A stretch of 7,681 bases of DNA from Butyrivibrio sp. UBA3740 (lineage in GTDB: Bacteria > Bacillota > Clostridia > Lachnospirales > Lachnospiraceae). Below the pieces are notes generated by a model, which was given only the letters and a program-made list of their open reading frames with translations, was not told the DNA's origin and made no database searches. Positions 1 through 6,760 of the stretch are shown in pieces. The stretch covers positions 1 through 7,681 of the forward strand of contig DFGW01000128.1 in the NCBI GenBank assembly GCA_002372465.1, given 5' to 3'. How positions within the stretch are numbered: position 1 is the stretch's first letter; each line of letters begins with the position of its first letter. Position numbers and translations under genes: made by a program.

Positions 1-490
1 CTTTATGCTCTACTGCTTCTATAACCAGATCTATAAGGCAGAAGAACTTGGAACTTCCAAAAAGACTGCAATCCTCATGAGAGGGGCCATCTGGCTTATA
101 GAAAGGCTCCGTGGGGCAGCAACTAAGGCATTTACTAAGAGCGTACATTTTGACCCGCCTACAAGCATCTATAAACTGGTGGAGTATGCAAAGCCTATCG
201 TTTCTATCGGCAATCAGACCGGTGAGGGATGGTTCCTTACAGGTGAGATGGTGGAGCTTATTAAAGAAGGCGCAACCAATATTGTCTGCACGCAGCCCTT
301 TGGCTGTCTTCCTAACCACGTGGTAGGTAAAGGCGTTATCAAGCAGATGCGTCATATGTATCCCGGCAGTAATATCGTAGCCATCGACTATGATCCCGGG
401 GCTTCAGAGGTAAACCAGCTTAACCGCATCAAACTCATGCTCTCAACTGCTCAGAAAAAGGTTGAGGAAGCAGATAAGCTTGCAATGTAA
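1..490 (+). CDS. C-terminal fragment of a giant 2-hydroxyacyl-CoA dehydratase/activase-related protein
   Basis: This is the last 162 or so codons of a gene that enters from the left edge; the reading frame is open to the first base, so the ATG at 5 is probably internal. The fragment carries the pattern GNQTGEGWFLTGEMVELI followed by CTQPFGCLPNH (cysteines at fragment residues 95 and 101) and then DYDPGASEVNQLNRIKLML. I recognise this as the end of the large (about 1,400-residue) proteins in Clostridia that join a BcrAD/HgdC-type ATPase activase to a HgdB/DUF2229-like dehydratase part. In characterised relatives the activase uses ATP to push an electron into a [4Fe-4S] dehydratase; the job of the giant fused forms is poorly defined, and the two cysteines may be iron-sulfur ligands (inference). 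It ends with TAA seven bases before the shared hairpin terminator. The family call is fairly firm; substrate and pathway cannot be told from the fragment. Confidence 0.8.
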   Translation, partial: FMLYCFYNQIYKAEELGTSKKTAILMRGAIWLIERLRGAATKAFTKSVHFDPPTSIYKLVEYAKPIVSIGNQTGEGWFLTGEMVELIKEGATNIVCTQPFGCLPNHVVGKGVIKQMRHMYPGSNIVAIDYDPGASEVNQLNRIKLMLSTAQKKVEEADKLAM

Positions 491-497
491 AATAAAA

Positions 498-532
498 AAA
501 AGGAACAGCTCCGCTCCAAGGCTGTTCCTTTT
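498..532. terminator. Two-way intrinsic terminator between convergent genes
   Basis: A perfect 12-bp stem, AAAAGGAACAGC at 498-509 and GCTGTTCCTTTT at 521-532, encloses an 11-base loop. On the - strand the stem runs straight into a run of eight T (complement of the A-run ending at 501), the classic Rho-independent form, and lies 10 bases after the stop of the leftward gene at 543-1025. On the + strand it lies 7 bases after the stop of the dehydratase-related gene and is followed by a weaker T-rich tail (TTTTGATTTATT). It therefore probably ends transcription from both sides. Confidence 0.9.
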
Positions 533-542
533 GATTTATTGC

Positions 543-1025
543 TTATTTAAGTTTTGATTTCAATCTCTCAATGGCATCCTCATGCCTTTGAATCGCATAT
601 GTTGCGGATTTGATCTTGAGCTCTGTAGACATTTTCTTTTCATGGATTTCGTTGCACTTGATGTAATAATCAAGTATACCCTCATCCTCAACCTCAAGGA
701 ATTTGTTCGCAATGCATCCGGGAAGCACAAATTTCTTAACAACGTCTGAGAACTTAACCTCAATATATTTTCCATCCTGCTTAGTGATGGTTCCCTCACC
801 AAATTTCTTGTGATTGACCTTCATCTTCAGGGCAGACTTATCTCCCAGAGAAGCGTCTTCTTTTTCAAGGGCAGCAAGTTCATCTTTAAGGACCTTCTGC
901 TGTTCCTGAAGCTCTTCAATCTGCTTGGTGTTCTCATCAAGCATCTCTTTGGTCTTCTTGGTTGGCTTTTTCTTGAGCTCAGATGAGTTTACATTTCCGT
1001 CTTCGTTTTCCATATTTAGAGGCAT
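543..1025 (-). CDS. Small coiled-coil protein with a Tudor/SH3-like module, function unknown
   Basis: A 160-residue protein I cannot name. Three parts can be seen: a lysine-rich, probably disordered start (residues 1-26); a heptad-like helix rich in E, Q, K and L (about 27-57) that should form a coiled coil; and a compact beta segment (about 69-112) with the pattern VNHKKFGEGTITKQDGKYIEVKF, ending KKFVLPGCIANKFLEV. The V-H-x-x-FG-x-G-T-I...I-V-x-F pattern resembles the small Tudor/SH3-like modules at the C terminus of UvrD/PcrA-type helicases and in other nucleic-acid-linked proteins. A basic amphipathic helix (about 120-160) closes the protein. There is no signal peptide or membrane segment, so it is probably cytoplasmic. 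It is the last gene of the leftward operon, 65 bases after the deacetylase gene. Start at 1025 chosen because of its well-placed AAGGAG; the next Met, residue 5, has none. Binding to RNA, DNA or a polymerase-type partner is a guess. Confidence 0.8.
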   Translation of the reverse strand: MPLNMENEDGNVNSSELKKKPTKKTKEMLDENTKQIEELQEQQKVLKDELAALEKEDASLGDKSALKMKVNHKKFGEGTITKQDGKYIEVKFSDVVKKFVLPGCIANKFLEVEDEGILDYYIKCNEIHEKKMSTELKIKSATYAIQRHEDAIERLKSKLK

Positions 1026-1032
1026 ACGAGTT

Positions 1033-1038
1033 CTCCTT
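1033..1038 (-). promoter_or_regulatory. Shine-Dalgarno site of the 543-1025 gene
   Basis: AAGGAG on the - strand, 7 bases before the ATG at 1025-1023. This spacing picks the first Met over the Met four codons later, for which the site would be 19 bases away. The surrounding 1040-1090 stretch is very AT-rich, but I see no convincing -35/-10 pair or terminator in it. Confidence 0.85.
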
Positions 1039-1090
1039 ATTAGAAAAATTAACGACTTAACAATAATATTTTAACTTATTAAAAAGAAAA

Positions 1091-1927
1091 TTACAACTCG
1101 GTTGTCTCTCCTGCTTTTAATTCAACAGACTTTTTATCCACCTCGATCCAGACATTTTTCGCATTCGGATTATACGCAAAATCCCCATTAACAGAGACTT
1201 GTACGCGTTTTACCGCTTCGAGATAATCAATGATCTCAATATTTGTTGCGTACCAGATGTCAGATTTGTTTCCAATCTTTTTAGAAAATTTTTCGATTAT
1301 GTTCCAGTTATTTTGTTTATCGAATTCATAACTGTGTCCCCATACATAAAGACAATACAGGTACTGGGTTTTATGAGCGTCAATGAATTCGTTATATATA
1401 GCTTCCAGATCAGGATCTGCATGTCTGCAGGTAGGATCCCACCTGTAAGGGTCAGCCGGAAGATCGAAGCCATGGGTGGAACGGATAGTCCTTCCATAAG
1501 CCATTCCGCAGGTTTTAAGGGCATCTACAACATCATCAGAAAAAGAACCATTGGGATAAGCAAAGCCTCTTACCGTATACCCCATTATTTCCTCCAGACC
1601 TCTTCTGTCTTCAAGGATCTGCTGCGCAATCTGTTCCTTGGGACACCTTGCTATGGTCGGATGACTAAAGGTATGGGATGCAATCTCATGACCCTTATAA
1701 ACTTCCTTTATCTCTGAAAAGGGAATCCTTTCCTCATAGGGGAAAGTAAAGGGATTCTTTTCAAGACCGAAATTCATATTAAAGGTTGCTTTTAAACCAT
1801 ATTCGTTAAATATGGATACAAGTCTTTTGTCAGGTACCTTGCCGTCATCATAGCTAAGGGTCAGGACCTTATGCTTACCTTCCGGAAAAGCCATATAAAT
1901 GTTTCGCATTTTAGAACCTTGAGGCAT
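1091..1927 (-). CDS. Polysaccharide deacetylase family protein (NodB homology domain, CE4), no export signal
   Basis: A 278-residue metal-dependent carbohydrate deacetylase candidate. The NodB signature motifs are present in order: LSYDDG (residues 24-29, with Asp27 as likely catalytic base and Asp28 as metal ligand), SHTFSHP (84-90, metal ligands His85 and His89), RGFAYPNG (120-127), and a late WGHSYEF (196-202) whose histidine fits the motif-5 position. SYDDG in place of TFDDG and the overall layout recall the gellan-lyase-like subgroup of CE4 rather than the peptidoglycan or chitin deacetylases. A short beta-rich tail follows (about 243-278). There is no signal peptide or membrane anchor, unlike typical wall-acting members, so a cytoplasmic substrate is likely (inference). 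The start at 1927 is set by an AAGGAG six bases upstream. It follows metA by only 14 bases and its ribosome site abuts the metA stop, suggesting coupled translation. The true substrate is unknown. Confidence 0.88.
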   Translation of the reverse strand: MPQGSKMRNIYMAFPEGKHKVLTLSYDDGKVPDKRLVSIFNEYGLKATFNMNFGLEKNPFTFPYEERIPFSEIKEVYKGHEIASHTFSHPTIARCPKEQIAQQILEDRRGLEEIMGYTVRGFAYPNGSFSDDVVDALKTCGMAYGRTIRSTHGFDLPADPYRWDPTCRHADPDLEAIYNEFIDAHKTQYLYCLYVWGHSYEFDKQNNWNIIEKFSKKIGNKSDIWYATNIEIIDYLEAVKRVQVSVNGDFAYNPNAKNVWIEVDKKSVELKAGETTEL

Positions 1928-1933
1928 AATATT

Positions 1934-1939
1934 CTCCTT
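1934..1939 (-). promoter_or_regulatory. Shine-Dalgarno site of the deacetylase gene, next to the metA stop
   Basis: AAGGAG on the - strand, 6 bases before the ATG at 1927-1925 and two bases past the metA stop codon. It selects this ATG over the two in-frame Met codons at residues 7 and 12, which have no such site. Ribosomes ending metA would be released on top of it, which favours translational coupling. Confidence 0.85.
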
Positions 1940-1941
1940 AT

Positions 1942-2907
1942 TTACGCTTTATGGGTAAGTCCCTTTGAAGCCATCTTTCTCTTTTCTTCGTCAAGGATCT
2001 GGCCCCATTTGTATGGTGTGTTCTGGTAAACATAGTAATTAAGCCAGTTGGAATAGAGGTTGTTGGCATGTCCTCTCCAGACCAGATCGGGCTTATTGTC
2101 CGGATTGTCATCAGGATAGTAATTCACCGGAAGCTTGATTGGAAGGCCTTTTGCAAGGTCTCTCTTATACTCGGTATCCAGAGTTAGTCTGTCATATTCA
2201 GCATGGCCCATGACAAAAATCTGTGATCCTGATCTGTTCATACAAAGGAAAACTCCGGCTTTTTCCGACTCTGCCAGTACAACCAGGTCTTCACAGGCAT
2301 GAATCTTATCGGCAGGGGTTTCAGTATGTCTTGAATGTGGCATCTGGAATACGTCATCAAAGCCTCTTACAAGAGGGACCTTACGATTCATGACGCGGTG
2401 CTGATAGATTCCAAATCTCTTTTCTGCAAGCGGCTGCTTATCTATTCCATAGTGGTAATAAATTCCCGCCTGGGCCCCCCAGCATATATGGAAGGTTGAA
2501 GTAACGTTTGTCTTGGACCACTCAAAGACCCTGCAGAGCTCATCCCAGTAATCAACCTCCTCAAAGGCCATCTGCTCAACGGGAGCTCCTGTGATGATAA
2601 GTCCGTCGTAGGTGTTGTCCTTAAGCTCGTCAAAGGTATTGTAGAATCTCATCAGATGGTTCGGAGATGTATTTGCATGATGGTGGGTGCTCATCTGCAT
2701 AAAAGAAACATCAATCTGCAGAGGTGTATTTGACATGGATCTAAGGAGCTGAAGCTCTGTGTCTTCCTTAAGTGGCATCAGATTCAGGATACAGATCTGA
2801 AGGGAACGGATATCCTGATGCATGGCCCTGTTCTCATCAACTACAAATATATTCTCTCTCTCCAATATGTCCCTTACAGGTAAGTCATTTTGTACTTTGA
2901 TGGGCAT
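1942..2907 (-). CDS. metA: Homoserine O-acyltransferase MetA, predicted acetyl-CoA-dependent
   Basis: This 321-residue enzyme acylates the hydroxyl of L-homoserine, the committed step of methionine synthesis, in the cytoplasm. It matches the MetA (class-I-amidotransferase-like) family from start to end, beginning MPIKVQNDLP. The catalytic residues can be placed: Cys142 in ICWGAQAG, and His235 and Glu237 in VMGHAEYD. Family length is about 300-310; the extra is a short charged tail (KRKMASKGLTHKA). Despite the older name homoserine O-succinyltransferase, residue 111 is Glu (GAPVEQM, 108-114). In this family Glu111 goes with acetyl-CoA and Gly111 with succinyl-CoA, so I predict an acetyltransferase (the metAA type). 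It is not fused to, and should not be confused with, the unrelated MetX fold. It sits between ligA (52 bases) and the deacetylase gene (14 bases). The ribosome site CTAAGGAGA is strong but 11 bases from the ATG, slightly far. No SAM-responsive leader fits in the 52-base gap. Confidence 0.95.
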   Translation of the reverse strand: MPIKVQNDLPVRDILERENIFVVDENRAMHQDIRSLQICILNLMPLKEDTELQLLRSMSNTPLQIDVSFMQMSTHHHANTSPNHLMRFYNTFDELKDNTYDGLIITGAPVEQMAFEEVDYWDELCRVFEWSKTNVTSTFHICWGAQAGIYYHYGIDKQPLAEKRFGIYQHRVMNRKVPLVRGFDDVFQMPHSRHTETPADKIHACEDLVVLAESEKAGVFLCMNRSGSQIFVMGHAEYDRLTLDTEYKRDLAKGLPIKLPVNYYPDDNPDNKPDLVWRGHANNLYSNWLNYYVYQNTPYKWGQILDEEKRKMASKGLTHKA

Positions 2908-2959
2908 AGCTTGTTTTTCTCCTTAGTTTCTATGGTTGTCTTAAAAATACTAATATCCC

Positions 2960-4984
<2,025 letters not shown>

Positions 4985-5004
4985 TCAAATCCCCCAACAA
5001 ATGA

Positions 5005-5715
5005 TTATTCTAATCCGCAGTCGCTGCGGAGTTTTTCAAGATCCTTAGCCTTGATAGGTCTGTACTTCCCGGGTACAAGATCATAGTCCGACAGCCTGAT
5101 ATTCATGACCCTTATTCGCTTTAGAGAGACAACTTCTGCGCCGCAGGCACTTGCCATACGCCTGATCTGCCTGTTCAGGCCCTGGGTCAGGATTATGTTA
5201 AAAGACCTTTTGCCTGTCTTTGTAACTTTACATCCTCTTGTGGTCTTGTCAAGCTCGGGAAGATAGACGCCATTTGCCATTTTATTCAAAAAATCACCGG
5301 ATATATCCTTATCTACCGTGACCTCATATTCCTTCTCATGCTTCTTGGAGCCCCTCATCATTGCCTCGATAAGGTTTCCGTCATCCGTCATTATAAGAAG
5401 GCCTTCAGAGTCCTTATCCAGCCTCCCGGCATAGGTGACTCTTTTATCAAGACCAATGTCTTCTATGACAGTTCTTTTTGCATGGACATCCTTTTCTGTG
5501 CAGGTAACACCCACAGGCTTATAATAGGCCAGGTAGGTAAAGCTGGCCTTTGCCTTTATTTCTTTTCCGTCTAAAAGAACTGTGTCACCTTCTGAAACAC
5601 TAAGGCCCGGTGAAGGAACTGTCCCATTTACGGTTATCCTTCCAGATTCTATTAGTTTATCAGCTTCCCTCCTTGAGCAGGCTCCGCAGGAAGCAATGAA
5701 CTTATTAAGCCTCAT
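5005..5715 (-). CDS. rluF: RluF-like 23S rRNA pseudouridine synthase
   Basis: A 236-residue RsuA/RluB/E/F-family enzyme that turns a uridine of ribosomal RNA into pseudouridine. It opens with an S4 RNA-binding domain (about 1-50: MRLNKFIASCGACSRREADKL... to VNGTVP), followed by the catalytic domain with AGRLDKDSEGLLIMTDDG, where Asp100 is the nucleophile, and the RNA-cleft stretch GLNRQIRRM (179-187). Several details match RluF, which modifies U2604 (E. coli numbering) in 23S rRNA, better than RluB or RsuA: HEKEYEVTV (126-134), the CKVTK stretch and LKRIRVMNIRL (198-208). The exact target base is an inference. Length is slightly below E. coli RluF, which has a longer C-terminal tail. The start at 5715 has only a GAGG four bases upstream, a weak ribosome site, but it is the Met where S4 homology begins. 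It is the first gene after the mecA terminator and the probable head of the rluF-ligA-metA operon. Confidence 0.9.
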   Translation of the reverse strand: MRLNKFIASCGACSRREADKLIESGRITVNGTVPSPGLSVSEGDTVLLDGKEIKAKASFTYLAYYKPVGVTCTEKDVHAKRTVIEDIGLDKRVTYAGRLDKDSEGLLIMTDDGNLIEAMMRGSKKHEKEYEVTVDKDISGDFLNKMANGVYLPELDKTTRGCKVTKTGKRSFNIILTQGLNRQIRRMASACGAEVVSLKRIRVMNIRLSDYDLVPGKYRPIKAKDLEKLRSDCGLE

Positions 5716-5733
5716 AAAACCTCAATTTGCATT

Positions 5734-5755
5734 CAGGCATGGTACGTTATGCCTG
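5734..5755. repeat. Inverted repeat in the rluF upstream region
   Basis: CAGGCAT (5734-5740) and ATGCCTG (5749-5755) form a perfect 7-bp inverted repeat around an 8-base centre, GGTACGTT. It lies 19 to 40 bases upstream of the rluF ATG and downstream of the mecA terminator, so it would be in the rluF leader or promoter. It could be an operator or a leader hairpin; it is not followed by a T-run in the rluF direction, so it is not an attenuator of the usual kind. I could not find a convincing -35/-10 pair next to it. Confidence 0.5.
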
Positions 5756-5766
5756 TCTTTTGCTAT

Positions 5767-5799
5767 AAAAAAAGGAACGGCTATGAGGTCGTTCCTTTT
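5767..5799 (-). terminator. Intrinsic terminator of mecA
   Basis: On the - strand a stem AAAAGGAACG...CGTTCCTTTT (5799-5790 pairing with 5779-5770) can be lengthened by an A-T-neighbouring U-G wobble and a G-C pair to 12 bp with a 6-base loop, and runs into seven T (complement of the A-run 5767-5773). It begins about 10 bases after the mecA stop. It separates mecA from rluF. Its stem is almost the same as that of the terminator at 498-532. Confidence 0.88.
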
Positions 5800-5809
5800 C
5801 ATATTCACG

Positions 5810-6691
5810 TCACATATTAGAAAGTGAAGACATTTCCTTTACTGCATTATCAGGTATTATGCAGCTGTAGCTCTCCTTAATGTGTGCAATAACATGCTGG
5901 TTGCTGGCCTCAAAATGTCCAAATTCATATGCCATTGTAAACAATGAAGCAAATACCTTGGGATCCTCATCTTTTCTCATAAGATCAAGGAAATAATCGC
6001 CGCTTACAGGGTCCTTGTAGAGAGAGCTTCCAATCTGCACATCCTTGGGCACCTTGGTGCTAAAGCCTATCACCGTCTTAAGGTCACTGAATTTAAAGAT
6101 GTACTCATGGAACTTAAGCCTCTGAATGTCCTTTTTGCGCTGCTTCTTGGCTTCATCTGCCTTCTTGGATACGCCGTTTGAGATCTTGTCGGCCTTATTC
6201 TTTGTGCTGTCAACACTGGCATTGTTATTGACAGAAATCTTCTGGGAATCTGAACTTTCAGTCAGTCCGCGCTCACCCATGATGTTCTTGACAGAGTTGG
6301 TGAACTGCTTAAGACTCTTTAAATATTCATTGAGACGGTTAAGCCTCTCTTCATCAACTGAATCGCCAATATCCTCAAGGACGTTCTTGGGAATCGTTAT
6401 CCCTGCCTTCTCAGTGAGGTTCTTAAGAATCTCCCCAAAGGAGGCTGAAGCATTCTCTGTAAGGGTAAGAGAAATTGAATGATCCGGAAGAACTGTGATC
6501 TGAAGCGGCATAAAGCTTCCTGTCGGCTTATAATCCACCTCTTCTTCAGCCTTCTTCATGACTTCGTGAAGGAAGTCCATAGCTTCTTTCTTCTTCTCGA
6601 AGAGATCTTCAAGCTTTATCCCCTGTTCAAACATGTCATCCTCAGTAATGATGCATGTAATTGTATCTTTATTAATTCTCTTAAATTCCAT
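5810..6691 (-). CDS. mecA: MecA-family adaptor protein for the ClpC protease, with a long linker
   Basis: A 293-residue protein of the MecA family, which in Bacillus binds target proteins through its N-domain and delivers them to ClpCP through its C-domain. The N-domain (about 1-80) starts MEFKRINKDTITCIITEDDM, matching the family's opening with an Ile/Asn-rich first strand and the acidic DD, and continues through LHEVMKKAEEEVDY. The C-domain (about 195-290) has the family layout: an F-x-F-S-DLKTVI helix start, SSLYKDPVSGDYFLDL, and a final ESY...IIPDNAVKEM. Between them is a highly charged, low-complexity linker of about 115 residues (EERLNRLNEYLKSLKQF, then Ser/Asn/Lys-rich to KKQRKK). This makes it longer than B. 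subtilis MecA (about 218). The start at 6691 is where homology begins, although the ribosome site is weak (GCAGG, about 10 bases away). It has its own probable promoter and terminator, so it is likely monocistronic. Which proteins it recruits cannot be told from sequence. Confidence 0.85.
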   Translation of the reverse strand: MEFKRINKDTITCIITEDDMFEQGIKLEDLFEKKKEAMDFLHEVMKKAEEEVDYKPTGSFMPLQITVLPDHSISLTLTENASASFGEILKNLTEKAGITIPKNVLEDIGDSVDEERLNRLNEYLKSLKQFTNSVKNIMGERGLTESSDSQKISVNNNASVDSTKNKADKISNGVSKKADEAKKQRKKDIQRLKFHEYIFKFSDLKTVIGFSTKVPKDVQIGSSLYKDPVSGDYFLDLMRKDEDPKVFASLFTMAYEFGHFEASNQHVIAHIKESYSCIIPDNAVKEMSSLSNM

Positions 6692-6731
6692 ATAAATTAC
6701 CTGCTTAAAACCTTGAAAATGTCTGTAAGGT

Positions 6732-6760
6732 ATTGTACCACACCTAACAGATCCTTGGAA
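6732..6760 (-). promoter_or_regulatory. Probable mecA promoter with extended -10
   Basis: On the - strand, TACAAT (6737-6732) is preceded by TGG, giving an extended -10 of the form TGnTACAAT. With a 17-base spacer the -35 position holds TTCCAA (6760-6755), a poor match (3 of 6), which an extended -10 can tolerate. Transcription would start near 6725, giving a leader of about 35 bases before the mecA ATG. The -35 and spacer overlap the last codons of hypE, whose stop is at 6744-6746. No terminator lies between hypE and mecA, so some read-through is also possible. Confidence 0.55.

Noticed and set aside
5..7. ATG as the true start of the left-edge gene
   Set aside because: The frame is open to the window edge, there is no visible ribosome site, and the sequence matches only the C-terminal end of a much larger protein.
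1026..1090. Promoter or terminator in the AT-rich gap before the small unknown gene
   Set aside because: Several TA-rich hexamers can be read as -10 boxes, but none has a matching -35 at proper spacing, and no stable hairpin forms.
1199..1717. Open frame of 172 codons on the + strand
   Set aside because: Antisense to the deacetylase gene, whose catalytic motifs are all intact; no ribosome site and no recognisable domain.
2908..2959. SAM riboswitch or T-box leader in front of metA
   Set aside because: The gap is only 52 bases, too short for either, and no paired stems typical of them are present.
6710..6731. Possible terminator hairpin between hypE and mecA (ACCTT...AAGGT)
   Set aside because: Only a 5-bp stem around a 12-base loop with no T-run after it; it lies in the mecA leader and is probably chance.
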